Below the pieces are notes generated by a model, which was not told where the DNA came from, did no database searches, and saw only the letters and a program-made list of their open reading frames with translations. Shown here piece by piece: positions 41,310-52,683 of a stretch of DNA of 64,000 nucleotides. Positions within the stretch are counted from its first letter, which is position 1, and each line of letters begins with the position of its first letter. Source of the stretch: Odiellus spinosus (Eukaryota; Arthropoda; Arachnida; Opiliones; Phalangiidae). The stretch spans positions 9,655,422-9,719,421 of the forward strand of contig OY987232.1 in assembly GCA_963920705.1 (NCBI GenBank), read 5' to 3'. The translations under genes and the position numbers were made by a program.

Positions 41310-41929
41310 CCGACTACCCTGTACCCCGCAATGAGAAGGACCTGGCTAGGTTCCTTGGCCTTGCTGGCTGGTATCGCCGCTTTATAAAAAACTTTGCCGA
41401 ACTTGCCGAACCTTTGAACCGCCTCCGTCGAAAATACATTACATGGGAATGGAACGGCCCTTGTCAAACCGCTTTCGGAAATATCAAAACAAAACTTGTC
41501 TCTGCTCCCATCTCGGGGTATCCAAACTTCGATTTTCCTTTCACGATTCGAACTGACGCTAGTCAAGTCGGCCTGGGAGCTGTGTTGGTTCAGTACATCG
41601 ACGACAACGAAGTGGTTATCTCCTACGCCAGCTGCACGCTGAGTCAACCAGAGCGCCAATACGGTGCGACCGAACTTGAGCTCCTAGCGGTCATTTGGGC
41701 TCTCGAAAAATGGCGAGAGTATATTGAGGGTCATAAGTTTCACGTGATTACTGATCACGCCGCACTTATTTGGGTTTTCTCAAAACCGACGCTCACCGGT
41801 CGTCTCGCCCGCTGGGTCTTACGACTACAAGAATTCATGCCATTTTCCATAGAGCACCGTGCCGGAAATCTTAATTCAGTACCAGACGCGCTATCGCGAG
41901 CTGCTGTAAGCCCAACCTCGGAAGACTAA
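41282..41929 (+). pseudogene. Outer Gypsy RT connection and RNase H
   Basis: MDPEKIRAV with FLGLAGWYRRFIKNFA is the RT thumb/connection. RNase H follows with FTIRTDASQVGLGAVLVQ (Asp), TELELLAVIWAL (Glu), HVITDHAALIW (Asp) and VPDALSRA. The frame ends in TAA at 41927-41929, and the same frame continues immediately afterwards, so this TAA is a nonsense change. Confidence 0.9.
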
Positions 41930-43391
41930 TTGTTGTTACTCAACCTCATTGAGAGTCTGGACGGCGATGATGCGCAAGAATATTTTCAAGTTTGTTCCTT
42001 GGAGTTGAATTCTTTCGAAGAATGGAACAATATAGCCGAGCTCCAGCGCCAAGATCCGACTCTTGCTCCAATATTTCAAGCTCTCGCTAAAGCCAGTGGG
42101 GATACAACTTCCGATATTTGTAAATTCTTTACAATAGTCAACAATATCCTGTATCGAATCTGTCCTCCTGCGGCCTCGAGCGACAGAGAAATTCTCAAAA
42201 TTGCCGTCCCGGAAACTCTCAAGAATAAGTTCTTGGCCCAGATACATGACCATCCTCTGGCAGGACATTTCGGAATTCGTAAAACCATTGTACGAGCCGA
42301 ATCCAACCTATTTTGGCATAAAATGTTTCGGGACATAAAGCAATATGTTCGTTCCTGCAGAATTTGCCAAATCTCTAAGCCAGGTAAAGCCAAGCCCATG
42401 GGATTTATGGTACCATCTTGCACATCATATCCAGGGGAAATGATTGCCACCGACTTACAAGGTCCATTCAATCCCAGCTCCAAAGGCAACAAGTATCTCC
42501 TTGTGGCTATCGATTGCTACACCCGGCTCACGACCGCTGTTCCGATTCGACGTGCTACCACAAATGTCATAGCGTCTACCCTACGTGACCGCGTTTTCAA
42601 CGTCTGGGGCTATCCCAAGCTTCTCCTCACGGACCAAGGATCCCAATTTACTTCTTTCGACCTCGATTCATTCTGTAAATCTTGGGGAGTAAAACAGCGA
42701 TGGACCACCACTTATCATCCGCAATCAAACCCAACTGAACGGAGCAACCGCGATTTGAAGATCATGATGCGCTCCTTTATCGATGGCGACCAGAAGAAAT
42801 GGGATATCTATATCACGGATTTCACTTTCGCAATCAACAGTGCCGTCCATGAAACCACTGGTTTCTCGCCGTTCGAACTTGCCACCAGTCGCAAGCTATG
42901 GGGCCATCTCGATCGATTCCTCGACGACAACTTACCCGCAGTTCGATCGCAAAAGCAATCGGAATATATCGATACCGCAAAAGCGCGACTTCAGAAAATC
43001 AATAACGACGTGAAAACGCAACTTGCTCCCGAAAAAGGTAAACAAAAGATCCATTACGACAAACACCGCCGGGAAGTCACCCTACAATCTGGAGATTTGG
43101 TCTACCTAAAGACACACCAACAATCGGATGCTTCAACGCTAAATTAGCACCGCTTTGGGAAGGTCCCTTTCGTCTGGGAGACCAATTCACCAATAAGGTG
43201 AATTTCCACATAATGGATATGGCGGGAAAATCAATTGGCACGGGCCACGTTCAAAACATGAAGCCATATGTAGGACGCGTACCATATCCGAACACCACGA
43301 CGGAAGCGACTACGACCCCGGCTTCACCGCGAAATCATCGCCCAATCCGTCGCGTTCGGGCTAAGAGCCCTCCAACTCATCCCCCTCAGCC
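41930..43391 (+). pseudogene. Outer Gypsy integrase
   Basis: Integrase with H-H-C-C zinc-binding domain (HPLAGHFGIRKT...CRICQIS) and core residues Asp in MIATDLQGPF, Asp in LLTDQGSQF and Glu in NPTERSNRDLK. The C-terminal part to 43147 is intact; a shift then leads into another frame with FHIMDMAGK, Pro/Arg rich, and the coding ends at the hAT end at 43392. Residue order and spacing are standard for the D,D35E core. Confidence 0.85.
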
Positions 43392-44109
43392 CAGTGATGG
43401 GCATAATTGGGAACGCTTCACTTCGAAGTATTTTTTTGTTGGTTTTTATGCTTCATTTCATGAAAATGAATCCAAAATGCTAGAGCGAAAAATACCATTC
43501 TTTTAGCTTCGGTTTTCTTAGCAAACGATTCGTTTCCCTTGAAAAAAAAAACGAACTCAAGGATGAGGAAATAGATCATTTTCTAATTTGGTTTTACTTT
43601 TTATGCTAAATGCGTTATACGCAATAATTCCTGTTAGGGCAAAGGTTTAAATGTTTAAAACGAACTATAACTCGTTTCTAAAGACTTAATAATTTAATTA
43701 TGAGTAAAAATGTTTGCTTCGACAAATTGTATAATAAAACCACTACAGTTATCTTCTAGCAATGTGATCTTAGGGAGCGTGAGAAGTAATATTCGGTAAT
43801 CACGAAATTGCTTCACTCTATAGACGAAGCAAAGCCTAGTTAGTAGCGCCGAAGCCTTCTTTCGGAGTTATCGAAAATGCTTCGGGGTCCAGCCAAATCT
43901 ATAAGTAAATGATCAGCCCGTTGCTTCGAAGCATTTTCTCGGTGCAGCGAAGGTGCTTCTTTGTTTTTTTCTGTCAATATAGACGAAGTAAGCCCCTGGT
44001 ACACCACTTTTAAGAAGTTTATGAATGTGAAGCAAGATTTTTGAAGCTTAATTAGAATCAATTTCTCTTACACCAAACTTTTGGTGGCGATACTTCGAAG
44101 AACACATAT

Positions 44110-45350
44110 GTTTGAGAGAGTTTCGGGCAAGCTAATTTGGAAAGTGAATGTCTCGTTTGACCTAACAAGTGTTGTTAATTTTCCGGAAAAGTAGAACGCG
44201 GAAAGTTTTCCGCAAATCGGAAAAATAAAACACCACGAAGTTAGCTTTGAATCATTCAATTTTAAGAATCATGGATTTTTTTTTTTTTTTTTTTCAAAAA
44301 ATATAGTACATTATTGGTTAGATAGATAATGCTAAAAGAGGCACACGCGAAGCTACGAATCACTCGAATGACGTCGTATCACTTCCCACGATCTAACTGT
44401 AGCCTTAAGTAAAACTAATACTAGGACCCTTCTTTTACTTTAATTTTAAATGGGCCTGACCCTAAAAAAATGCACTAGCGTTGCCGTGTTGGACTCCGCA
44501 AAATATTATATATGTACAGTTTGTAATATATTTGGTAATCATACGTGGGTTAAGACAGTCTGTTCAGGGAATAAAGAAAACGGTTCGGCCAATCTTTAAC
44601 ATTGTGAAATTAACAGTCATGATTCCATCCCAAATTCTTACCAGGGGAATATTTTTAACGGTAGTTGTAAGAATAAAATATATTCATCATCACGATGTCA
44701 AATGTAAAATAATGGTTGGTCAATCGCCCGAAAGCCTATGTAACGTTTGGGCTCGCATCCCCTCCCCCACTGTCAAATCCATTCATATTATTAATACGAC
44801 AGATACACAGAAACTATCCTTATTATATCGGTCATGGGGCTATAACCACTTTGAATTTTCTATTACACGAATATAGCATTAGTTAAAACATGGATTAATT
44901 ATAAGTGCCCTAATATATATAATAAGGGCCCTTTTAATTAATTCATGGATATAAACTGCTTAAACTTTAAGACTTTCGCCTGTTACAGTCACAATTTTAA
45001 TCTTGCTTCGATGATAAACTAAATTAAATATATTTAAGTTTGGTAAAAGATTTTAGAGCCGTTTCATGGGCATTCATTTTATCTAATCGTAAGGTATATG
45101 ATCGAACTATAGTAACGCCGAATTTCACAAACTGTGTGACAACAGGACGTGCTTAATTTTCTATTATTTATTTTATTAATATGCTTGATTCAGTTTTAAA
45201 TAGTTAAAAAATGGAATTAGCCAGCGCTCAAAACGTTTCAAGTTCTTCTCTTGGTCAAAATAGTTTCAGACACTAGTCAGTTTTTCGCGCCTTATAAAAT
45301 ATAATACATTGGTTTGTGAATTTAGCTATTTTAACAATAAAATAAAATAA
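44110..45350. other. Unassigned interior of the hAT relic
   Basis: AT-rich; no protein similarity visible on either strand apart from low-quality frames. A 16-T run lies near 44278. A palindrome CCCTAATATATATAATAAGG is near 44907. Confidence 0.35.
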
Positions 45351-45354
45351 ACGT

Positions 45355-45959
45355 TCATATACATAACTTTAAAATATTGGATATTAAAGGATTTAATAGA
45401 GAACGAACCTCCGATATTGCCTCAAGTGCGAAAAAGAACGCATTCCAACGAACGCCACCAACTGGTACAATATCTTTCCCATTGGAATGCTTTTTCAGTT
45501 CCATGGTCCACGTTGTGGATTTACGAAAAAATCCAATTATTTGATTTATTTTTTGTGAAAGGTGCTTGGCATTATCGTCTGCTTTTATTCCGCCATTCAC
45601 AGCCAATTGAAGCGTATGGCTCACGCATCCCTTCTTAGACCAACTAGGGTAATGACATCTACAAATTGAGAAGAATATGTGGAAGAATGTCTAATAAACG
45701 GAGTGTCTCCGGAAACAGAGTTTCGGCTATTGGATGTGGAAGCAGAGTTTTGAAAATTTGGAGGATCTTCTAGGCGTCTGGAAATAGAAGTGGATTCCGG
45801 CAAACCAGGAGAAGGCACTTCCTTGTTAACATTCGCAAAATGGGTGGACGCTAAAGGTTCACACTCTTGGTTTTCAGCTTCCCCTTGAAATTCTCCAAAT
45901 ATTGAATTTATTCCACTCCACAATCCTAAAACGTGATATTGAAAACTTGGTTTATACAA
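45355..45959 (-). pseudogene. hAT transposase fragment
   Basis: Minus strand. The clear part is SHTLQLAVNGGIKADDNAKH and KINQIIGFFRKSTTW, then VGGVRWNAFFFALE. This is the conserved C-x-x-H-x-L-x-L-x-V segment and the W-N segment of BED-finger/hAT transposases. The upstream frame (45621-45959) is Ser/Pro rich, and its end overlaps the hAT part one frame off, so a frameshift separates them near 45630. Neither the BED finger nor the C-terminal dimerisation domain is present. Confidence 0.65.
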
Positions 45960-46010
45960 GCAGAAGCAGACACACTTTTAACCAAAACAAGGAAAAGAAT
46001 GGTGGATGCT

Positions 46011-46944
46011 ACTTTCAGCCATCTAGTCACGCTGCTCCAAAAACGGGCAAACATAATTAGCGGCTCGGGGCTTACTACAATTACAAGATCTAGTTTTAAA
46101 GGAATTCGTTACATTGCGACTCTGCCAGCCTTCTTTTAGAAGAAATATGTTATATTTAAAAAAAAATGTGGTAATTTCCCTTAAAGGGAGATGCCCGATA
46201 AACCGACTTCCCAATGTCCTTCAGATAAATCAAATGACGTGGGTAATTGCGTCGTGTAACTGGTTTTTGTGTTTTTCGGATATTGCGTCATGGAGGCATT
46301 ACTCGGGAGAGTCAAGTAGAACGAGTCGTAGATGGGCGCGAGCATCGTCAAGCAGAGTTGAAGGATAACAATGAAGATGAAACTGGCTGGTCAAACTTAT
46401 TTATCCTTCCTTTTGAGAGGAATTAAGCCATCACACCAGTGGCATATATGGTTTAAAGGTTTCAACTCGTAGATCTCCCAATAATACGGTAAAATAAAGA
46501 TTAGTCCAGGAATATCGTACCATGGGGCCAGAACGAATCGGGAATTTCGAGTAATAATTGAACGAATGAGACCAATGGGGACCGTGATCGGAGTCAAGAG
46601 GACTCTAGGCCAGCATTTACAATGGCGAAGAGTGAAAGAACCAACGCTTCCAGACACAGCATTGACATTTCTGTAATTGAACGCGAGCACTTTCCTTCGT
46701 ACCTGTAAATCCATTTTAAGCTCACTTTAGGATCGAGTCTTTTATATGATATCCTTCTCCCCTAGTGAGTGAATGAGTCATTGGCCTCCCAGTCTTTTAT
46801 ATCCGGAGTCACGCAGAAAAATAAAGGAGCAGGGACGGAAAAAATAAAGGAGCAGGGACGGAAAAATAAAAAGTACTGTCAGTCCTCCTTGAAAATGGGT
46901 TTTTCGACCGGGGGCTATGAAGGGTTAGGCAGGACTAGCCGGGC
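46011..46944. other. Unassigned sequence between hAT relic and Polinton
   Basis: Open frames at 46114-46368 and 46397-46714 match nothing I recognise. A 29-bp tandem duplication containing AAATAAAGGAGCAGGGACGG lies at about 46818-46866. Confidence 0.4.
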
Positions 46945-47175
46945 GGGGTTAATTAGGCCAATTTGTTGACGGATGAGGTCATTTGTTGATGGATGCGCTG
47001 TTTGTTGATTTTGGGGGCGGGGCTTATTAGGTAAATTTGTAGCCTTTGGGGGCGGGAATGACGCAAATTGGTTGACGGATGACATCATTTGTTGTTTTTA
47101 GGGGCGGGGATTATGCTAATTTGTTGATATGATGACGTCATTGGTTGTTTTGGAGGGGGGTGGAAAGATAAAAGT
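46945..47175 (+). promoter_or_regulatory. Repeated GC-box / CRE-like region upstream of Polinton polymerase
   Basis: Four loose repeats of TTGTTGACGGATGA-like sequence alternating with GGGGGCGGGG boxes (for example at 47013 and 47047). It includes a full TGACGTCA at about 47134 and GATAAAAGTG at 47166, a possible TATA-like element. The position, directly before the polymerase gene, suggests a promoter or the inner side of the element's end. This is inference only. Confidence 0.4.
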
Positions 47176-47309
47176 GTTTTCCACCTCCTAGAAGTACAGG
47201 ATTAAACTACTGAGGCAATCCTCCCCAAAGTTGTAACTTGTATGCCTGACTCTTCTCTCTCCTCTACAACCACGCTTGCTCATCACGTATCGTGTGGATT
47301 TAGTTAAGT

Positions 47310-49842
47310 AAATTATTGGGCCGGATGGAACCACCTCGAAACCCGTGAGGTATCGGGGGAAAGACGCGACCGAGAAGTTTCTCGAGAAACTTTTAGCTGA
47401 GGAACAGATTTTAGCCGAGAAAATCAAAGAAAACGTTCCCATGTATCTAACCCCGGCGGAAGAAGTCGCATTTCTGTCGTCATCATCTTGCTACGTTTGC
47501 GGTAAGGGATTCACAGTCACCGACAACAAGGTTCGAGATCACGACCATACCGACGGATCATTTAGAGGAGCCGCACACAACTCTTGCAACTTGAAATTAA
47601 AGGCACCGAAGTTCATCCCCGTGTTTCTACATAATCTTTCCAAGTATATATTTTTAATTTTTTTTCAAAGTTATTTATTTATTTATTTATTTTATTTTCA
47701 GCTACGACGCCCATTTGATTATGGACAAAATCGGGTTGATTAAGGAACACGAGATAAAGTGCATCCCCAGCTCCTCAGAAAAATATATAAGTTTTTCACT
47801 TGGCGGTCTAAAATTTCTCGACACCATCAGGTTCATGCCAGCGTCCTTAGAAACTTTGGCGTCAAATCTCGCTAAAAGCGGCGTGGATAAGTTCCCGTGT
47901 ATGAATAGTATCTACCGCCCGGACGAAGTTGCGCTCCTACTTAGAAAAAGGGTGTACGCGTACGATTACATGGACAGTGAAGCGAGGTTCGACGAAACCC
48001 AATTACCACCGAAGAACGCTTTTTACAACATCCTGACGGACGAACCCATCACTGACGAAGACTACGTCCACGCTCAGACAGTATGGGAAAAATTCAATAT
48101 AAAAAAATCTTGGTAAGTTAAATATATTGCTAGGTTAGGTTTAGATATTATATATTTTTCTCTCAGGGGAATACCACGACTTATACGTGCAATCGGACGT
48201 CATACTCTTGGCAGACATTTTCCAAAGCTTCCGGACCATGTGCACGGAATATTACGGTCTCGACTGTACACACGCTTTCACTGGTCCGGGTTTTGCTTGG
48301 GAAAGCGCCTTGAGTATGACAGGTGTCAAGTTGGAGTTACTTCTCGATCTGGACATGCAACTTTTCATCGAAAAAGGGATACGTGGAAGGGTATCTATGA
48401 TCAGTCATAGGTTCGCTCAAGCGAATAATAAGGATTTGCCGGAAACCTTCGATCCCTCCAAGCCGAGTAACTACATCGCTTATCTGGGTAAGTTTTTTTT
48501 TTTTCTCATTTAGTCAAAAATTCCATTAGTTTATTCATTTATTTCTGACAGATTGCAATAACCTCTACCAATGACCACCTTCCAATGCGAGATTTCAAGT
48601 GGATACAGGCCTGTCCTGATTTTACAAAAGAAATTATCCTTAGCCGCCCCGACGATGACCCCGTCGGATACATATTGGAAGTCGACCTGGAATACCCGAA
48701 GCATTTGCATGACGAGCATAACTGCTACCCGCTGGCGCCGGAAAAACGAGTCATCACCACTGACGAATTATCTCCCTACTCTAAAGACCAGTTAAAAGAA
48801 CTAAACTTAATGGAGAAGGATAGTTTTCCGAAACTTGTGCCTTCCGTTTACACAAAGGAGAAATACGTCATCCATTACAGAAATCTTAAATACTACGTAG
48901 CGAAAGGGTTGATCATCACTAAAATCCATCGTATATTAGTGTTTACCCAAGGGCCGTGGTTGAAACCATTCATAGATTTCAACACGGAGAAAAGGAAGAT
49001 GGCGACTAACGACTTCGAGAAAGATTTCTTCAAGTTGATGAACAACGCAGTCTACGGTACGTAACCTAACCTAACCCATCTTTCACAGGCAAGACGATGG
49101 AAAACTTAAGGAATCGAATCAATTTCGATCTCGTGCAGACTCCGGAACAGGCCATCAAGAAGGCAAGCTCGCCGACCTTCAGACGATTCACGGTCTTCAA
49201 GAACGATCTGGTGGGGATTCATCGTACCCACAAGGCTCTCGTACTCAACCGTCCGATTTACACGGGATTCGCCATCTTAGACTTATCCAAACTCCTGATG
49301 TACCGCTTCCATTACGACATCATCCGAGCTCAATACGGAAAGGCGGCGAAATTACTCTTCACCGATACCGACTCCCTGACGTATCAGATTGAAACGGAAG
49401 ACCTCTACCGGGACTTAGCCGTCAAGAGTGAATTCTACGACTTTTCCGGCTACCCAAAAGATCACCCGCTTTACAGTGAGGTTAACAAGAAGGTGTTGGG
49501 AAAGTTCAAGGACGAACTTGACGGCACTCCCGTCCAGGAATTTTGCGGGTTACGTCCCAAAATGTATTCGATGCTCTCGGCCAAGGGAGAAAAGAAGACG
49601 GCAAAGGGGATCTGTCGAAGAGTCATCAAGAAGAAAGTCCGACACGCCCAGTATCGAGAAATCTTCTCAAAAGAAAGCTGACCGTAGAGGAAATGAAACG
49701 TATCGTCAATAACCGACACGAACTTACCACCATAAGACAGACTAAACTATGTCTTAACCCATGCGACGACAAGCGCTACGTCATTGACGGTATCTCAACG
49801 TTCGCTCATAGCCATTATAAAATTACTAACGAGTAATTTGAA
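47310..49842 (+). pseudogene. Polinton protein-primed DNA polymerase B (C-terminal ~780 residues), with introns
   Basis: Family B replicative polymerase. Order: KVRDHDHTDGSFRGAAHNSC (Cys/His segment before the exonuclease), a Y-D-A-H exonuclease region, YVQSDVILLADIF, EKGIRGRVSMI, palm motif A in EVDLEYPKHLHD, motif B FKLMNNAVYG, motif C LLFTDTDSL, and a DGISTFAHSHY end. Introns fit by reading frame at 47644-47701 (58 bp), 48113-48166 (54), 48488-48551 (64) and 49058-49089 (32). Breaks: a seven-A run near 48103, loss of sequence near 48560, and a shift near 49665. The N-terminus is incomplete: the frame opens only after a stop near 47310. Usual full length is above 1000 residues. Confidence 0.88.
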
Positions 49843-50151
49843 CATTGATTTTTTTAATTGAATTTATCTGTTTAAACAGTAATAGTTTTTCTTTATTTTT
49901 TATTATATACTTAAATATATATATTTATTTTTAATTGAATATTTGAATGTTTCTACCAATAATAAGTACACTGAATCCAAACTTTGAAATTATTTACACT
50001 TAAGCCTATTCTTCATACTTAAGCCGATTATTTATTAGTCTAAATCAATGGTCAGGGAGAAGTCGACCACCCCGCGACTACCGCGCCGCGACGCGTTTGA
50101 AAATTAACCGCGCGCGTTTGAAATTTGAATCGCGCGCGCCCCGCGAGTACC
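49843..50151. other. Polinton convergent spacer, GC-skewed
   Basis: Noncoding. The first half is AT-rich and may hold the polymerase 3-prime end. At 50075-50150 there is an unusual CG-rich stretch (ACCGCGCCGCGACGCG, TCGCGCGCGCCCCGCG) before the 54-bp repeats. Confidence 0.5.
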
Positions 50152-50330
50152 GCCCTCCCGTCAATTATTTGTCTGAAACTTAGTGTAAATTAGGTTGGAT
50201 TAGGCTACCTCCCGTCAATTATTTGTCTGAAACTTAGTGTAAATTAGGTTGGATTAGGCTACCTCCCGTCAATTATTTGTCTAAAACTTAATGTAAATTA
50301 GGTTGGGTTAGATTAAGTGAGGTTAGGTTA
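50152..50330 (+). repeat. 54-bp tandem repeat in Polinton spacer
   Basis: Three copies at exact 54-bp spacing of CCTCCCGTCAATTATTTGTC...TTAGGTTGGATTAGGCTA, the last diverging into GGTTAGATTAAGTGAGGTTA. Lies between the convergent polymerase and protease genes. Confidence 0.85.
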
Positions 50331-50351
50331 GAGAAAATCACAAGTATTTGG

Positions 50352-50815
50352 TTAAAAAAAGTTTATTGAAAATATCTTATACATAAATTCAGAAATCATT
50401 TTATCATTAACATTTTTATCTTTTTTAAATCTTGCACATATATTAAACAATTTAACACCTCTGCATCTATATAAAGCAAAATAAACACAATATCCGCCAC
50501 AAGTCATACTAAAGTTCCCTTGTAATTGTTTGGAATTAAATGTGACAGTTATACTGTTTCTTTCCACAAAATCGTTAAACTTAAACATTTCAGGAGGGTT
50601 ACCGAAACTGTCAAAGAACTCTGTATTCTTTTTACGAGAAAAATAGATAGCCGTCCAATGTTCGCCTTCGGTATGTGATAATCCCGTATTTACAATATAG
50701 AGTGAAGGAAAGGTTTAACAGTTTTGGGTAATTTATCGGCAGCGAAAATACCTCGAAACAGACCTTTAGTGAACGAATCTTTTTCCATTATTTTAGCCAA
50801 CTGCTGAGAGTCCAT
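50352..50815 (-). pseudogene. Polinton adenain-like cysteine protease (PRO)
   Basis: Capsid maturation protease of the adenovirus endopeptidase (C5) type. On the minus strand it starts MDSQQLAKIM at 50815. The catalytic His lies in GEHWTAIYF, the acidic residue in EFFDSFG, and the Cys in the TCGGYCVYFALYRCRG segment. At about 154 codons it is close to the usual family length. A one-base loss near 50717 shifts the frame between the N-terminal third and the catalytic part. The start overlaps the end of the major capsid gene by 23 bp. Confidence 0.85.
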
Positions 50816-52138
50816 TTTCTAATTGGTATAATCGTAAATAACGTCCTGTTTTTGTCAATTTGATTAAATTTTGAAATTCGGCGTAGTATAATACGCTAAC
50901 AGTCTTCGGCAAATCCCTGGCGAACTTTAATTCAAATCGCAAATTACCATTCTTTATCAACTGAAATTGCGAAGCTGAACAACTGAGGTCAGGACTCAAA
51001 TCAAATACGACAATACAGTTTCCACCAGGAAACTCTTCGCGTGAGATAAAGTTCCCTTCGTCTGTGAGCCATTGGGATGTTTGAGTGAAAAGATTAGTGT
51101 ACGATCTCATGTACTGATGTCCCTCGAAATTAGGGGTTAAAGGCTTGTGAGGAACGCTAGTTCCGTCCAGGTAGAGAGCTATATGATTTAAATCATGTTG
51201 GAAATTAAAGGGTGACTGGACATAAACGCCTAGGTACGCGTTCTGTTCTACCAGAGCGAAAAGGACTCGTTTGGGTAACTGTCCCATAAAGAGATTAACT
51301 CTAAATTTTAGTTTCGCTATTTATGGAAAAAGAGTTACACTCCGTTCGAGTTATTGGATATTTCATGGTAGCTAGTTCGAGACATTTGGCGTGGGCAATT
51401 GTAATCTCGGGAGTTAATTTTACTTTTCTGATATACAGGGAAGCGAGTTCGTATTGTACCTTCCATCTAACACCACCCGCTAAGGTTTGAGCTTTTAATA
51501 AATTTAAATTTCAAGTCAATCATGTTCGGAATAAAACGAGACTGTTGACACAAGTCCGTGTGAACCGCACCGATCATATCTATAGTCCCTTGTTTGGCGA
51601 AATTTGCTCTTTTCTTGAAGCCTTCATTGTCCGACGGGGTATTGAATTTCCCGGCTGTATCCTTGTAGTACATGGCAGCCGTTAGAAAACTCGTTTTCGC
51701 AGGTCCACCAAAAGTCACGGTTGTTTAAAACATGGCCATGTAGGCATAGTTCTGTGGCGATGGCGTTACCGATCTATCGCCCAAGGAAACGTGTACCTCG
51801 CTAAAAAGGCTCGAATGAAACAGATTCATGGGCGCTACCACGTCCGCCGGTGTGGTGATTACCCCAGCCACATCGAGTACTGCCGCCGCTGGAATTGTTC
51901 TCCCGTCCGCTGGGTCGACGAGTCTAACTTGAAGATGTAACAAAGTTTTGGACAAATCAATATACGTATCGGAGTTTCCGGCCACGGCGAAGGTTAGAGT
52001 GGAATTTTCGTTAATGTTCGAGATGGAACTATACTCAACCATTTCTCCACTCACTATACTCGCGTTTGTAAGCGGAACGTTGAATAGTTCGACTTCGGAA
52101 CTAACCGAACCTTGGGAATCGGGATGGATATGAGCCAT
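50793..52138 (-). pseudogene. Polinton major capsid protein
   Basis: Double jelly-roll capsid protein of Polinton/Maverick elements, minus strand. N-terminal part 52138-51725 (VELFNVPLTN, YIDLSKTLLHLQ, FHSSLFSEVHVSLGD); middle part 51718-51467 (FGGPAKTSFLTAAMYY, SRFIPNMIDLKFK); C-terminal part 51287-50793 (PFNFQHDLNHIALYLDGTSV). Breaks: an in-frame TAA at 51725-51727, a frameshift in AT-rich sequence near 51480, and another near 51305. The ATG at 52136-52138 overlaps the preceding gene's stop by one base (TAATG). Confidence 0.82.
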
Positions 52139-52623
52139 TATATTGTAGAAAATATATCGGAGGGTTTTAAGAATGGTCTTCTCTTCTTCCTGTTCGTCGC
52201 CGAACTGACTACTCTTCGACGCTTACACTTTCTTTTATGCCCATTTCCAGTCATTCTAGCGATTTCGTCCGCGGCACTGATTACGACATCTCTCGCAGCG
52301 TCTTTCCCTCGAGATTTAGCCGAGGATTTTACGGGAATTCCTCTGGCTACGTCGGTAACGATTTTAGATCCTGTATTTAACAGTTTTTTCCCAAGATACA
52401 TGGCTCCCTTCTTCAAAAATAAAACGGCTCGACGGAAGGCCGAGGCTATGAAGTTTCCTAGACCGTATCCTTGTTGAACGAGAAGACCCTGGTATACGGG
52501 TATAGAACCCTTTCCTATTTGACTTTGGAAATATTTTGCGTAGTCAACCTTAATCCCGTGTCCAATTTGATTTAAAAAGTGACGATCGTAGTCCGACTGA
52601 GTGGAGGACAGTTTTTGCTTCAT
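52138..52623 (-). CDS. Polinton small basic protein with glycine-rich amphipathic segment
   Basis: 161 codons, intact from ATG at 52623. It starts MKQKLSSTQSDYDRHFLNQI, then a Gly-rich segment (GKGSIPVYQGLLVQQGYGLG) and an amphipathic stretch (AFRRAVLFLKKGAMYLGKKL), and ends in a strongly basic tail (HKRKCKRRRV). Proteins of this form are regularly found next to the capsid gene in Polintons. By analogy they are virion-associated, perhaps membrane- or DNA-interacting, but I cannot assign a proven function. It is the only larger gene of this Polinton with no break. Its stop overlaps the major capsid ATG. Confidence 0.7.
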   Translation of the reverse strand: MKQKLSSTQSDYDRHFLNQIGHGIKVDYAKYFQSQIGKGSIPVYQGLLVQQGYGLGNFIASAFRRAVLFLKKGAMYLGKKLLNTGSKIVTDVARGIPVKSSAKSRGKDAARDVVISAADEIARMTGNGHKRKCKRRRVVSSATNRKKRRPFLKPSDIFSTI

Positions 52624-52683
52624 GATGCGTCTCGTTTAACTCCCTCGATAAGAATGGCGAGCGGGTCCATACTGTCGGCTTAT

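Larger units (their letters stand above)
33348..43391 (+). mobile_element. Ty3/Gypsy retrotransposon (outer), split by a second Gypsy
   Basis: Gag, protease and the first RT codons lie at 33.4-35.86 kb; RT continues at 40771 through RNase H and integrase to about 43.4 kb. Between them is a complete second Gypsy element with a 5-bp duplication (GGATG). The right end is cut by a hAT-like end (CAGTGATGGGCAT) at 43392, and I see no 3-prime LTR. The coding parts contain several frameshifts and at least two in-frame TAA codons, so the element is inactive. Confidence 0.85.
43392..46010 (-). mobile_element. hAT-like element relic
   Basis: The left end CAGTGATGGGCATAATTGGG has the usual hAT terminal form (CAGxGxTGGGCA). 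The next ~700 bp are dotted with GCTTCG/CGAAGC motifs in both directions (near 43415, 43850, 43925, 43945 and 44092), as in hAT subterminal regions. Transposase pieces are on the minus strand at 45355-45959. I did not find the opposite end, so the right boundary is approximate. Confidence 0.6.

Noticed and set aside
43198..44259. Short frames after the Gypsy integrase as separate genes
   Set aside because: 43198-43506 is a mix of the Gypsy tail and hAT end; 43840-44061 and 44068-44259 have no family resemblance and lie in motif-rich hAT subterminal DNA.
44481..44876. 131-codon plus-strand frame
   Set aside because: No recognisable domain on either strand and composition typical of random AT-rich sequence; length alone is not enough.
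46397..46714. 105-codon minus-strand frame as a gene
   Set aside because: No recognisable family, no repeat copy for comparison; I could not support a call.
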